Program-made: the position numbers and the translations under genes
Notes under the pieces: model-generated
Seen by the model: only the letters and a program-made list of their open reading frames with translations
What the model was told of the DNA's origin: nothing
Database searches by the model: none
Source: Acridotheres tristis
Taxonomy: Eukaryota > Chordata > Aves > Passeriformes > Sturnidae
Assembly (NCBI GenBank): GCA_037013685.1
Contig: CM072885.1
Span: 63,343,785 to 63,407,784 of the forward strand
Direction: 5' to 3'
Length of the DNA stretch: 64,000 nucleotides
Shown here: positions 11,346 to 23,914 of the stretch, in pieces
Numbering within the stretch: the first letter of the stretch is position 1
Layout: the number at the start of each line of letters is the position of its first letter

Positions 11346-14300
11346 CATTTATGGAGATGTGCTGCCCTGTCCTGTGTGATGCATATGAAGTCTGAGAAAA
11401 ATACTAAACACAGACAAAGGAACTGAATCCTGAACTCCTATGGATGTCCTTGGTACTTTATATAAATGAGAAATGTATCCATCTTAATGTCCTCTCCATC
11501 AGGAATGCAAGTGCAAGTTCAACACTGGGAATGAAAATTCAAAGTGTCTCCTGAGATGACATCTTGGACAATTGTGATGATTTGGTGGGTGATTTTTATC
11601 TAGTGCAAGTCCCATATAGGTTCTGCTTCTGTGTGGGACACATTGTATACAAATATTTAAGAGTTGTTTAAACTGGTTGTGGTATAATGTGAGAGATTTT
11701 AAGTTCAGCATCCTCTGGGGAAGGACCACTGATATTTATAAAGATTATGGTGCCAAAATAATTCTATGGATGGCATTGGTGCAGGCTGATTCCCTTGCCA
11801 TATAAAAGCTCATTAGAAACCACAGTGATTTGTCATTCACGTTCTTGGAGTGCCATCTAACTTACATAAACTGCTTACAATTTTCTCATATTTTAATAAA
11901 ACCTTTTGGCATAGTACTGGTAATTTATTTCATTATAATAAACATATAAATGCTAAACAAAGGCACAACAAGGAGAACAGAAATTGCCAAACAAAACTTT
12001 GCTAAAAACACAGTTATGTTTAGGGAATAAAAATGTGTGTGTAGTGGGCTGAGTTGGCTGCCTATCCTTATTAAACAGCCAAAGAATTGTGCAGTGTCAC
12101 ATGAAGTGCGGTAAATAAAATGCAAATTACAGTCAGTCAAAGAATTCCCAAGGTCTGTATGCAATTTCAAAGTACTTAGTACTTGTTTTCAGGCCCAGCT
12201 GCTTCCAGATGTGCTGCAAGCACATAGGTGGTCAGAGTGGGAAGGATGGGAGGGGCTCAGTTGTCTGCGTGCTTGAAGTCTGAGCAGAATTTGCAAGCTC
12301 AGGCTGTATCTAGCCAGGAAAGCAGGATCAGGGTTTTCAGTGTAGTTGACAAGAGTGGTGTAATCAACCACATAAACTCCATAAATGCATAAAGGATCCA
12401 AGTTCAGCTCCTGAGTGAAATGCTTTTTGTCCTGGCATTTATGAATATAAACCATCCCCTCTGTGTTTTGTATCTCATATGGGGTAATACAATCTTCTGA
12501 TGTAATTACACAAAGTGCTTACAAATACTTACCTAAGTTAAGTTATATATGATCTGTTACATTAGACAATCAGGTGAGGGCATTAATGGTTTCATGTACA
12601 AGGCTTGAATCAAGAAAAAGTTACCATCTGGTACTAATTACATTTGTGATAGTCTCAGACTATCCCAAACTGTTCATGTTTTTATCTATATGGAACAATT
12701 CCCTGTGTCATTTGGGTAAAACCACATAGTCTCTGTTACTCTTACTCAAGCTTTAGGGTTGTAATCATAGGACAAACATAATGGAAGGGCAATACCAGGC
12801 ACTGCCTAGAGTGTTTTGCCTTACTTAAAACAATTTAATGCCTTTTCAGTTCCTAAATACCCTAAAAAACACCCCATGACAAATCATTTTCAGGAAAGTC
12901 CTGTACAACGAACCACTGTTGAATGCAGTAAGAAAAATTCCTGTTAAATCCTGTGGATAGCCATGATCATCTGGGCTGAGGGAAGATTAATTTCAACTGG
13001 ACAAGGCACAAATGCTTTTCAGATGTTCAGGGGCTGGACAACCCCACCACAGCAGGGCACATTGTTTAACAGTGCAGCTAGAGAAGCCAAGATCAGGAAT
13101 ATTCCCCCTGCCCTCAATCCATTATCCATACCCCTCATATGAACGTTGTGCAGTGAGAAGATGATATAAGTTACCAGTAAATGTTGGCACAGAGTGAAAA
13201 TATAAATAAATATAGATAAGAAAAGAGGAAGAAGACCTATAACAGAAGAAAAGTATTCCTCTGAAACACTCTCTTGATCCATGCTGAGAAAAACTATGCT
13301 GGACTAAGATCTAAGATATATTTTTTTTAGCAGATAATGTGTCATGTCCGTCACAACAAGTAAACTGGACTCACTACACCAAAAGGTCCATCTAACAATT
13401 CCCTAAAATAATTGGGCAGCATAAACCTGTTTCCAGTCCTTTACTGTAATTATTTGGAAAGGTTTAAGTCACTGTTTAATAGGGCACAGTGAGGCTATCA
13501 CCACCACACTACTGAAAAAAAACCCAAACCAAATCAAAGCAAGACAACCACTACTAGGATCTTTAGCAGTTTTTCTGAGGTCTTCCCAATTATCCCAAGT
13601 TTTTCTTACCTTTTGTCTGCAAAATAGAAGAGAGAATGTTCTGTTTCAGTGGGTCACTTCAGAAGGCTTTGGGTTTGGGAGTGAGGCCCACTGGGAAGTC
13701 TGAAAGGGAAGTAGAGTTACTTCAGACATATTTTTTCTCCCTTGTCTCCAGACAGCTCCATTGAAATTATATGGGAAATTATACGGGAAATTACAGAGTG
13801 GTGTGACAGAGCTTCTCCTTTGAAACTATTCCTGAGCAGACATCGATTCACAACTGGGGGCATCTCTGTGTTGGAAGGTATAATTAGAATGGCAGGGAAG
13901 TGCACTGGTGTAAACACGAATACTCAATTTTCTGGCATCCAGAGTCCTAGAAGGTTCCCCATGCATGTTGAAAGGCGTTTTCCTTGCATCCTGCTCCATA
14001 TGATGGTATTGGAATCAACTAAGTTGCATGACTGAGTTCAGGAGGGAAATAAAAAGTATCCCAAGCTTCTGCATCTGAAGGACTAGCACAGAGTGATAGG
14101 AAAGTTTCAGAAATGTTTATAGCTTGCATGCATTTCATAAATGTTTACTAGTTTCTAGTAATTGTCCCTTTCATCTGCTTCATCCAAACAGCATCAGTCT
14201 GCAAACATGGGATATTTATTTCCAGGGAGAACCAGGATAGGAGTCTTCACTGAGTCGTTTGTAAACAGTTTAAGCCTTTATCTGTTCACCAGGAACATAA

Positions 14301-17300
14301 CACCTTTGTATTTATTTACTAGCCAGCACCATTCATTTGATAGCTATTTATCTATGGAGATGGTTCTCAAGTGAGTTCATTACATGTGCCTGCTATTTCA
14401 AGTGTCAGGTTTACTGGATGTTGTCACTGGATACTAATTCCCTTAGCAATGCTTCTGGCTGAATCAATACTACTACCCTTGAGAATCTAGTTTATAATAG
14501 AAATACTTGCATACAGCAAACTCCAGTCTTGCTTCTGGAAATATCTTTTCTCAACTTTGAATGTGACATTTAACAAGCAGCTCACTGCAGGGAACATTTA
14601 GAGGAAATAAGCTGGGTCCAAAAGATGCCCCAAAAGACCCATCTTTGCCCTCTTTCCTGATCAAAGAGGATTAAAAATAGTTGCAACCTGTTTAACCAAG
14701 CAATCTTCTGAGGCTTTTGAACATACTGATCTTTGATCCTAGAAAACACAGGTGTCCCTGTTGGTGTTTTTTAAAAGCACAGGTCTCCCTGTTAGGTTTC
14801 TCTGTCTTAGGTACAGTCAGTCCACAGTGAATAACCAGTTAATTCAGAAATCTAAAGTTCAGAAATCCTTCCTTCACTTTATATTTGCCCCTTAGGTAGA
14901 ATTTTCTCTGACCTCCCAAGGGGCTTCTCTTTTCCTTTTGGAGGCAGAGGACAGCCCAAAAAAGCAAAGGTCAGAAGCATTTCAGTTCCACTAAAATGGA
15001 GCTGAGGAACATGTGGGAGTGATTTAGTTAATCTATTCCTTATCTTATCCAACAGCCTAATAATTTTTTATTAACAGGAAGTCATTGGATTCAAGTTCTT
15101 TTTATGGAATAGGAATCTGAGGGAAGAAAAATCATCACTCTGGCATCTGTGAAATAATAACTCATGTGCCTGTGAAGTCATTAAATTACACTAACAATAT
15201 GCAAAGCTTGGAGAAGCTTTTGTTAACGATCTCTACTGAGGGATTGATGGTCACACAAATGCCTGGCACCTGCTGCTGCAGGAATCAGCTGGGAAGAAAA
15301 TAATACCCACACAAGTTATCAGAGTTTCTTGGCATTTCTCTCCTATTTTTCAGGCTTTCTCATTCATCCCAGTGACAAGCTGGGCGTGCAAACACGAGGC
15401 TGTAAGGAAACTTGACAGCCTTTGAAATCAAGGCTTTTAAGATACAGACACACAACACAGAGGAAGGACTGATGCAAGAGTGACACTACATTGGCAAAGA
15501 AGAGCAGGCAGAAATGGCAGGAAGGAAAGAGCAATGATCCCTTGGATTTTCACTCCATGTACACTAGAGGACTGTTTGGAAAACCATCAGACAATTTGGA
15601 AGTGTTTATACTTTCTGGTTAGCCAGCCAATTAGTACTTGAGAGGCTAAAGAACACAGCTCACCAGGAAGAGAGTGAAAAGCTGGAATTGACAACCAGAC
15701 AGCTCAGTTTCTCTTGTGACCAAAATCAGAGCTCTCTTGTCCCCTGTTCAGATGCTCAGCTATCAAATCCTCCACTGGAATTATTAGATAACTATCACAG
15801 GTCATAAGAATAATATTTTCATGCCCTTTTCTGTATCTGCCTTCATACAGTGGGTGATTAGGGAATCGCATTAGATTAAATTAATTGTACAATGAGACCT
15901 TGAACAGCTCCTTGAAAACCGACTAAAACTCATCTTGCAGGAGGAAGTGGAGGACAACAGTTGATTCTAAAATATCACTTGAACCAAATTCTTGTTTGAC
16001 ATAAGAAGCAAAGTGTCACTGAGTGAGGGTATGATACTTAATCACTGCTAATACTGTTATTTATCTGCTCTTATTTATGTCTTCTTTTCCTTGAAATAGG
16101 GAAGCTTTATTGATTTTTCTCATAAAACCCATATATCCTATCTTATTGCAGGTGTAATCAGGAATGTTAGAGCCACATCCTAAATTTTAGCTTGCTGGTA
16201 AGTCGGACTGATACCACTCTGACTTCCACAGTAAGCAAAGATTTTTAAGCAAGTGCTGACAGATGTTGTGGATATGATGCAGAAAAACAGCCTTTAGTAT
16301 TTAATGTGGTGATGAGAAATTAAGTTGCCTGAGGCATGAAATATAATTGTTCATTTGCACTGAAAACCCATGGATGCAAAATCAACCATTACAGTCATGG
16401 ATGAGGAAAGCAGTAAAATAATAGATCCGAATCTTCTTTGAACCAGTGTTGAAACTTTAATATTTTCACTAACTAGTCTCTGGGGAAAATGCTTGCGTCA
16501 ATGGTAGCATTGGTACAGGTCTCTCGGTACTAGAAATGGTAGAAAAGTTGGTAAATCCACACAGTTGTTCCTCACTGAGTCTTTCTCAGATCAAGTGAGA
16601 GAATTCCCTGATAGTTTCCCCTATCCCAAGCAAATAAATAATAATTTAAAAGAAAAATAAAATATGTGCACCCTCTATTAGAAATTCGGTGTGAAATAAG
16701 GCTGCAGTCCCAAAGTAATCCCAGAAATTATGTTCTCATTATGAATATTCAGAGTTCATGAAGCATCATGATCCAATATATTATGAGATTTTTTTCTGTA
16801 TCATTTTTTCTTGGTGCAATTTGTGCAGGAAAGGTCACAAAGAAAGAACTAATGGAGTTCGGGCAGTTTAATTACTTTCAGCTTTGATATATTAAGCAGG
16901 GTTTATCTGCAATTATTTGACTTGGAGCTGAAGCTATTCATTAGATGCAAAGGAAGTTGTTTGTTTGACTGTGGAGTAATAGAGCTTCCACATCCTTACC
17001 AGGGAGTCAACAACATTATCATTTGTCACTGTGATCTTATTCCTCTCCATAGCAGGCAACAACAGATCTTGTTTGCAAAATGATGGGGAATTCTTCACCC
17101 CTCGGTGCACAACTGGCAGGGGGCTCAGGGTGGTAACTATTCCCCCCCTCCATTTCTGGATGCCTCCCATAAATTATGGAATTTTGTTTCCTCTCAGATC
17201 CTGGTTGGCACAGTACACAAGGAGCTGCCCCTTCCACCACACCCACCTGACAGCAAGGAGGCAGAGAGAACACCCTAAGGCTTGAAATAACGAGCTCACA

Positions 17301-18357
17301 CTGTCCAGGCTGGCAACTGCAAACCAGCCCATGACAGCAACAATAAAGGGTATTTAGAAATGTATAGGTGTGTTTAGATTAGTTTATCCCCTTGCCCAAT
17401 CTCACACCACTCAGAGAAATCATCTTTCAGAAGCCCCCTTTCATGTATTTTTTTCCCCGTGTTTCTTTTCTTGTTGGACAAAAATCACCAAAATCCTAAC
17501 TTTAATGAAAAGAGATTTTGTGTGGTTATTTCAGTCTGCTTTGTCTACTTTTTCTTTCCCCTCCTTTTGCACACCATAATTTAAGAAAAAGGAAGTAAAG
17601 CATGAAGAAGGCTCAAGCTGAAGAAAATAATTCTCAGAAGCTGTCAAAAGCCAGCAGATGCTTTGAATATTCATTTTGTGAGACATTCATTTTTCAGGAA
17701 ATGCTGCAGCTGAAATGTGGCTGCTAGGTGCAAAAAAGAGATTGATTGGACAACACAGGTTTGGTGTCACAAGGTGGTGACAGTGAGCTACTGCATTCTC
17801 ATGGCTGAGGATTCTGAGAAACCCAAAAAGTGTAATCTGTGAGGATAGAAAATGACTACTCTGTGTGACACAGGGCTACGATGACAAGAGCAACTTGTCA
17901 ATTTTTTCCCAGGCTTTTGAGGAAGAAAAGCTTCATAGCACTATAATAAAGGAATGGGAGAGAGGGAGCACAGAGAAGAGAGATGATGAATGGGAAGCAC
18001 TGAGTAATGGGGAAGGAAATAAGAGGAAAATACTGTAAAAAAAAAATCAGCTCATGCCAAATAAATGAGTCAAAAAACATTCTTCCTTCTCTCATGAAAT
18101 CCTCTTTCAGTTTAACTGAAACACTGAGTAAAACATTGCAAATAAGAAGAATTGTTTAAATGAATCCAGAAATAAAATGTTTTGCTCTAAAAAAGAAATA
18201 ATATCCAAATCTGATACAAATACTGAATTAAACAGAGAAGGTAAAACTGGAAGCAGAAATAAATGCCTTCTTAATTTTTCTGCCAGAAAGAGATGGTTAT
18301 AGTAAAAAAAAAATATACGTATACCAATCAATTTTCATAATTGGCATAATTTATCAC

Positions 18358-18380
18358 TTTTTTTTTTTTTTTTTTTTTTT
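18358..18380. repeat. (T)23 homopolymer
   Basis: Twenty-three T residues, interrupted downstream by GTAATTCTATC and then another T-rich run. It contributes to the pyrimidine-rich region upstream of the exon candidate that starts at about 18417. It could also be the reversed poly(A) remnant of a retroposon. Confidence 0.9.
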
Positions 18381-18416
18381 GTAATTCTATCTTTTTTTTA
18401 ATCTCTTCTTTTGTAG

Positions 18417-18596
18417 GGACGTTTGAACTGTTAGGGACTCTGCAGCAGTTGTTATCCTCTGCAGTTACACCTAGAGAAGGACCATCCTTCTTCTACATCA
18501 CAGCACCTCTCAAATAAAGAGTCCCAAACAATGAACTCATCTTGGCCTGCAAAGGCTTTGCTATACAATCCCCCTGTCTTTGCCGTGGAAGGACAG
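18417..18596 (+). CDS. Candidate 5' exon (5' UTR plus 22 codons), gene unknown
   Basis: Upstream lies a pyrimidine-rich stretch ending in TTCTTTTGTAG, a good splice acceptor. An ATG at 18531 with A at -3 opens a frame MNSSWPAKALLYNPPVFAVEGQ (quoted part: start MNSSWPAKA), which stays open for 22 codons to 18596. GTAAAG follows, a good donor after CAG. If real, 18417-18530 is 5' UTR and 18531-18596 the first coding segment, ending in phase 0. I do not recognise the peptide, and no further exon of the same gene was found within the window. The reading frame is too short for coding statistics to help. Alternatives are a chance match or an alternative first exon of a distant gene. Confidence 0.3.
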
Positions 18597-19519
18597 GTAA
18601 AGTGCCAAGTGAAAATATAAAGGTTTTAGTTGACAATATTTAATTTCTAAGATAAACAAAATCGTTATTTGCAATATCTTTACTTGGTAAAGTGAACTAC
18701 TGGGCTATGGCTTGATTTCAGTAGAGAAACATTCCCTCTACAGCAAACCAAAGAAATATTTTGGAGGACTCAATAAGATCAGCACTTGTCCCTTGAGCAG
18801 AGGGGATTTCAGATTGATTCTTCACTCCAGCAATTAAATTAGTGGCTTAAAATTGTGCCTGCAGTCACTCTCTGATCTCTTGAGACAGTACTGGTTCAGA
18901 AGTCTCTTTCTTCTGCTCACTCAGGGCTGGCCAGCTTAGGCCACAGGGGGAGATTTAATTGACTTCATAATCTAATTGACTTCATGACATCCTGTTCACT
19001 GCTAGGCAAACCCTGCTCTCCTCTCCACCTGCCGTTCCATTTCTTTTCTTTCTGAGAGTCAACTAACAAAACTTTCTGACAAGGTGGGGAAAACGGAATT
19101 AAACTACTTTAAAGTATAAAAAACACTTCCAGGTGGCCTTGTTCATTTGACAGAATGAAGACCTGTCTTCTGCACTTCTTTCACTTCATGTACAGTTCTG
19201 AAAAGGGTTATAAAATTACTTGACATTTTGTGACAGGCCCACAGTCATTGCCATAACACAAGGCAACAACACAGGCAGGCTCTAGAACAGACACCAGAGC
19301 TGGTTAATGCAGCTTCTGTCCTGAGAGCATTTCTGGTGTGCAGCCCTGAGAGCAGGGACTGAAAACCAAGCAACACAATGGATTCTTCAGCTACAGCTGT
19401 TCAGGTTTGAGATCAGATAAGACAGTTCTGCTTTAAACTTCACAGGAAGGTGGAAGTTGAAAGGTGAAGAATATTTTCTAAGCATGGAATGATGCAGAAG
19501 TGTGTATATTTGAAAACAA
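18597..19519. other. Noncoding DNA between exon candidate and CR1 copy A
   Basis: No gene or recognisable repeat is seen. A TAATTGACTTCAT motif occurs twice close together near 18957-18985, which is a minor local duplication. Confidence 0.55.
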
Positions 19520-20376
19520 TTATAGGATTATTTCGGTTGGAAGAGACCTCCAAGATCACCAAGTCCAACCTGTGACTAATCCCCACCTTGTAAACCAGCC
19601 CAGAGCACTAAGTGCCACATCCAGTCATTCCTTGAACACCACCAGGGATGGAAACTTCACCACCTCCCTGGGCAGCCCCTTCCAATGCCTGAGCACCCTT
19701 TCCATTACAAAATTCCTCCTGATGTCCAACCTGGCATAGCTTGAGGCTGTTTCCTCTCATCCTGTCCCTGTTCCCTGGGAGCAGAGCCTGACCCCCCCAG
19801 CTGTCCCCTCCTGTCAGGGAGTTGTGCAGAGCCAGAAGGTTCCCCCTGAGCCTCCTTTTCTCCAGGCTGAGCCCCTTTCCCAGCTCCCTCAGCCCCTCCT
19901 GCTGCTCCAGCCCCTTCCCCAGCTCCGTTCCCTTCCCTGGACACGCTCCAGCCCCTCGGTGTCTTTCTTGTGCTGAGGTTCCCAGCAGTGCCCCAGGATC
20001 TGAGGGGTGGCCCCAGCAGTGCCAGCACAGGGGACAGTCCCTGCCCTGGCCCTGCTGCCACCCCATGGCTGGCACAGCCCAGGTGCCATTGGCCTCTTGT
20101 CCCCCTGGGCACACCTGGGCTCATGTCCAGCCGCTGTCCCCAGCACCCCCAGGGCCTTTCCCAGCTTTCCAGCCCCTGTGCCCCAGCCTGGAGCTGCAGG
20201 GCTCGCTGTGACCCAAGGCAGGACCGGGCCCTTGGCCTTGTTGCCCCTCAGAGCACTGGGCTGGCCATGGGTCCAGCCTGTGCAGATCCCTGTGCAGAGC
20301 CTTGCTGCCCTCCAGCAGATCCACACTGCCACCCAGCTGGGTGCTGCCATGGACTGACTGGGTGTGCCCTTGACCA
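19520..20376 (-). mobile_element. CR1 LINE 3' portion, copy A
   Basis: CR1 in reverse orientation: its 3' end is at the low coordinate (TTCGGTTGGAAGAGACCTCCAAG region near 19530) and its 5' truncation lies near 20376. The minus-strand translation carries the C-terminal part of the CR1 second ORF (reverse transcriptase protein), including SLEKRRLRGNLLALHNS. The frame breaks before the 3' end, so the copy is dead. Matching CR1 sequence continues past 20329 (CACCCAGCTGGGTG... through TGCCCTTGACCA), so this copy reaches slightly further 5' than copy B. Positions 19738-20329 read as identical to 31722-32313, while 19520-19737 clearly differ from copy B. Confidence 0.95.
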
Positions 20377-22446
20377 TTTCATCTAAATCACTTTACATTT
20401 TGAGATTGCATAGCCACAATTTAAAGGAAAGAGTCTTTGTTTTCTGCATTGTCCAGGCCCCTTTCTAGGAAACTCCCTTTCCAATCAGTCGCTGATTTAT
20501 TCTGCAGAGATCCCTGAATGATTGCTTACATTAGTAAAACCCAGAGACAGCTTTATTAGAGTACATAAAGGACTAGACAGGCCATACATTTTCAATTTAT
20601 TATGTTTTTTGGTGGAGGATGGGTACTTCACTATAATTTCTGCCTCAGAAAGTCTCACTTCTACTGTACAGACACTTTTTGTGGCTTGGAAAAAACAGGG
20701 GAGAAATTCTTTTGATAGTAGGGTACACTGACAGAGAGACTCTTATTTTTCACTGCAAACTACAGTAGATTGTAGTTACTGCAGGGATTGTTAAGGATTT
20801 ATGAGTTGTTTGCCATCTAAATGAAAGAAAAACTAGCATACATGTGGCCTGTGTTCTTGTCTCCTAGTTTTGCCTTGGAAGTTTTGAGTGTGACTTCACC
20901 ATTGTAGTTGGGCAATAAAAAGAGACAAAACCACACACTTTCAGAAATGTCTTATAACATACATCAAAAGAAGGAAGGCTGCTCCTCATTCCTTATTTAT
21001 AAAAGGAAGCTAACAAGCAAAGGAAAACAGACAATGCATCTTCCTCCCACATCCAGCTGCCAGAATTGATGTCGTGGAAGGAATGACACTCATCATTCTT
21101 TTTGACCATGCATATAATTCACAGATAAATTAAATTGAAGACAAAAAGCATTTCTTTCTTTAAACATTCAACAAAACACTATGATTAGGATGAAAGTTTT
21201 CCATTGAAGTCCCACCTTCACCAAGATGAAATTTTAATGAAAATTCTCTTTCTATCTAAATGGTGCAAATGAATTCCTGAGAAATTAATATTTTCAGTGT
21301 CCAAGGTGAAAATCTCCAATTTAGACTCAGCAAACCATTATGTTGTACAATTTCCAATACTTAAATCAGATGTGCCTGAGCCCACAAACCATTCATTGTC
21401 AATATAAAACCTTGCTGTAATTCTGCAGAATATCCTATACTCATTACAAATAAAAACACACTTATTCACATTTACTATTCTTGAACTTCTTGGGTCATAT
21501 GGGTCAGCAATGCAGGGTGAGTGTACCTAGGTGTAAAACAGTAAAGGGCATGACTGAAGGAGGGAAGAACAATTTGTGGAAATTATTAAGCATAAAAATC
21601 AGTATTGCCTCAGGAAAGAACTGGGAACCATAAACAGGAGGAAGCATATCTGGAAGGAAAACACAGATATGATATGCTGTAATGATTTGTGTGTGTGTTT
21701 TTTAAATGCCTGACAACTCGTGATTTTACCTCAGCTCTCAGCCTTCAATATTAGTGAATACATTTTTAATTTCTTTTTCATGCAAGATTTAAAATGACTG
21801 CACATTGAGCAGGCCACAATGTCCCGTGGTCTTCCTGAGCAGTTTTAAATAATTTGCCTCCTTCTACCACCCAGCTGTATCAGTCCCTTATGAGAAGCAA
21901 GAACCCTTCCCTCTCCTCCAAGTGGATGCTGCTCCATGAATCGCACTTCTTAATTTCACCTCTTGATCCTAAGCAAAGATCAAGATCAAAAGAGGTTTGC
22001 CAGAAAAATTATTTTCACTCTGGAACTGAGTTTACTGAGGAAAAAATACCATCCCTCTCTGTGGATTCAAAAAGACCAAAATCCTTTCAGAGGCCCAAGC
22101 AGTGATTCTGCAGTTAGCTGAGCAGACCTGGAAGTGAGAGGTTTGGAGGAAAATAGCTGGGGCAGGTCAACAACCCCAAAGCTTTCCAGAGAACTCTAAG
22201 CTCTCTGGAAAGAGGGAAAATTGTGTTTAAGAGAAATGCTTAAAATCTCTAGAAAATAGAATTAAAATTAGAATAAGAAGTTTCAGATGGCTCACTAGAC
22301 AGTAGAAGTTGAGGAGTTTTGGAGAATATATTGAATCTAATCAGATTTTCTGCCCAGTCCATTTCCAGATCTCATTCAGGTTAAGTTCTTATGTGGCTGA
22401 GAAATGACTGGTGTGGTAGGATAGTGCCATACCAATGGAAAGATGG

Positions 22447-22497
22447 GAATTTTCAGACTGGATCAGATCTTCTCACCCAGCACCCTGTCCCTGTGCC
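22447..22497. mobile_element. Possible very old CR1/L3-like remnant
   Basis: The words GACTGGATCAGATC and CACCCAGCACCCTGTCCCTG, spaced as here, resemble the widespread amniote repeat containing ACTGGATCAGACC ... CCAGCATCCTGTC. The match is short and by eye only. It could be chance. Confidence 0.25.
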
Positions 22498-22524
22498 AAG
22501 CTTAAGTGTGTTGAAAATCAGCAT

Positions 22525-22568
22525 AGAGAAGAGTAACTACTGAGTTAGAGAAAAGTAACTGCTGAGTT
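22525..22568. repeat. Two-copy 22-bp tandem duplication
   Basis: Positions 22525-22546 and 22547-22568 are adjacent copies of an AGAGAA(G/A)AGTAACT(A/G)CTGAGTT unit differing at two positions. This is a simple local duplication with no coding content. Confidence 0.85.
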
Positions 22569-23142
22569 ACTTGTGCTACAAACACAAGCAGAACAAGTGT
22601 GTGAGGGCTGATCTTCTTCCATCAGAAACAAGGGCAGAGAGCAGAACTGTTCCTCCTTAAATCCACCAGTAAGCATTCCCAAGCTTCTGGCTGGAAATTC
22701 CTCAGGCCCAGGCAGGAGAACACCCTTAGTTCACTCTCCTCCTGTGGCATGCAAGCTCTGCTACCAAGCACCCAATGCAAACTTTTGTTCCCTCGAGGAT
22801 GGTTCTGGTGGTTGCTACTCTTGCCCAAGATTGTGGGTGCTTTCCACAGAATGGAATAATAAATCCTGTATTTTCACTATGGATTTCTGGATTTTTTTCT
22901 TCATGCTGATTACAGATTGCCCTGCTGCCCCCAGCAGTGCTGGTGCTATTTATGGAGGGGCATTTCAGGCAGAGCAGGTGCCCATGGCCATTCTCTTCTG
23001 TTCAGTTCATCCCCAGAGACCTTTCCAGTTCCCAAGTCTCAGGTACCACTACAGCATTGTGCCCACCTTTAAAGTTATGAGCTACCCCTGTGGAGATTGC
23101 CCCAGAATGACAGACTTTGTATTTATGCATTAAACACATTTA

Positions 23143-23147
23143 CTGAA
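23143..23147. repeat. Target site duplication, left copy (CTGAA)
   Basis: CTGAA immediately precedes the LTR and matches the CTGAA at 23910-23914 immediately after it. This exact pair defines the insertion boundaries. Confidence 0.9.
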
Positions 23148-23909
23148 TGTCTTAGGTTGCAATACAAGATGTGACCAAAGTATGTGTTCTATAACCATCT
23201 GTTGAAAGCAGGTGGGGCAGTGATCCTTTTCTCTGGGGAGATATCCTCTGTTAATGGGCCATCTGATAAAACCAGCTGGGGCAGTGCTCTTTATTTTTTC
23301 CCACAACCCATCCTTCCTCCAGGGAGATATCTCCTGTTAATGGGCCATTGAGTCCCACTGAATGACTGATAAAATGACATCATCCCATTGGGAGATGCTC
23401 CAGCCCAGGGGAGAAGCCAAGCATTTCCTACCTAGATAAAAACTGAGATTTGGAACACCAAGGCACCCCTTTTCCACTGGATTCCAGAGGAAAAACCAGA
23501 CCTTTCCACATCATCACTGAACCTTTGGAGGAAAACTGAACCTTCTACAGGAGCACTGCTTCAACAGAACCACAGCTGTCATCCAGGAGGATGCAGCCAC
23601 CATTTAATGGGACTGCTACCAACTCCCTGACTGACAGGGTGTCAGGTTGTATTCTGACTCTGTCAGTGTTTTGTTTTGGTTTTTCTGTTGGTTTTTTGTT
23701 TTTTGTTTTGTTTTTTTTGTTGTTGTTGTTTTTTGTAATACTGTATTTCTCTTTTAATTTTTCCTAGTAAAGAACTGTTTTTCCCATATCTTTGCCTGAG
23801 AGCCCCTTAATTTCAAAATTATAATAATTTGCTGGGAAAGGTTTATATTTTCCATTTCAAGAGAGGCTCCTGCTTTTCTTAGCAGACACCTGTCTTTCAA
23901 ACCAAGACA
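23148..23909 (+). mobile_element. Solo LTR of an ERVL-like endogenous retrovirus
   Basis: A 762-bp element begins TGTCTTAGG and ends CCAAGACA, giving TGTC...GACA inverted termini. It is flanked by an identical 5-bp direct repeat CTGAA at 23143-23147 and 23910-23914, the target duplication length typical of ERVL (class III) elements. It contains no coding sequence and no second LTR or internal retroviral region, so it is a solo LTR left by recombination between two LTRs. A TATA-like TAGATAAAA sits near 23432-23440, and a T-rich region with TTTTG units lies at about 23665-23760. Strand is inferred from the TATA-like site and is less sure than the boundaries. The sequence resembles a family abundant in songbirds; I do not assert a family name. 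Confidence 0.93.
23211..23348. repeat. Internal imperfect duplication within the LTR
   Basis: A unit running from G(G/C)TGGGGCAGTG through GGGAGATATC to TTAATGGGCCAT occurs at 23211-23262 and again at 23275-23348, where the second copy has about 20 extra bases. Duplicated blocks in the upstream part of an LTR often lie in the enhancer-containing U3 region; whether this one binds a factor is not shown by the sequence. Confidence 0.75.
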
Positions 23910-23914
23910 CTGAA
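23910..23914. repeat. Target site duplication, right copy (CTGAA)
   Basis: CTGAA immediately follows the terminal ACA of the LTR and duplicates 23143-23147. Confidence 0.9.

Larger units (their letters stand above)
7962..18416. other. Long noncoding stretch
   Basis: About 10.5 kb contain no supportable gene. Open frames of up to 132 codons (10299-10697, +) have no recognisable domain and no convincing splice-site context. Visible items are an AT-rich self-complementary cluster at 11219-11345 (listed separately), a 7-G run at about 11091-11097, and an A-rich tract near 13514-13540. No CR1, LTR or DNA transposon was recognised. Confidence 0.6.
20377..23147. other. Noncoding DNA between CR1 copy A and the solo LTR
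   Basis: No supportable gene. It contains a 22-bp imperfect tandem duplication at 22525-22568 and a weak resemblance to an ancient CR1/L3-type repeat near 22447-22497 (both listed separately). A 129-codon open frame at 22744-23133 has no recognisable domain. Confidence 0.6.

Noticed and set aside
19608..20386. Cluster of long overlapping open frames on both strands (up to 168 codons) suggesting a GC-rich gene
   Set aside because: It is CR1 copy A; the frames appear because this element is GC-rich, and the minus frame is a broken CR1 second ORF. The same applies to 31568-32499.
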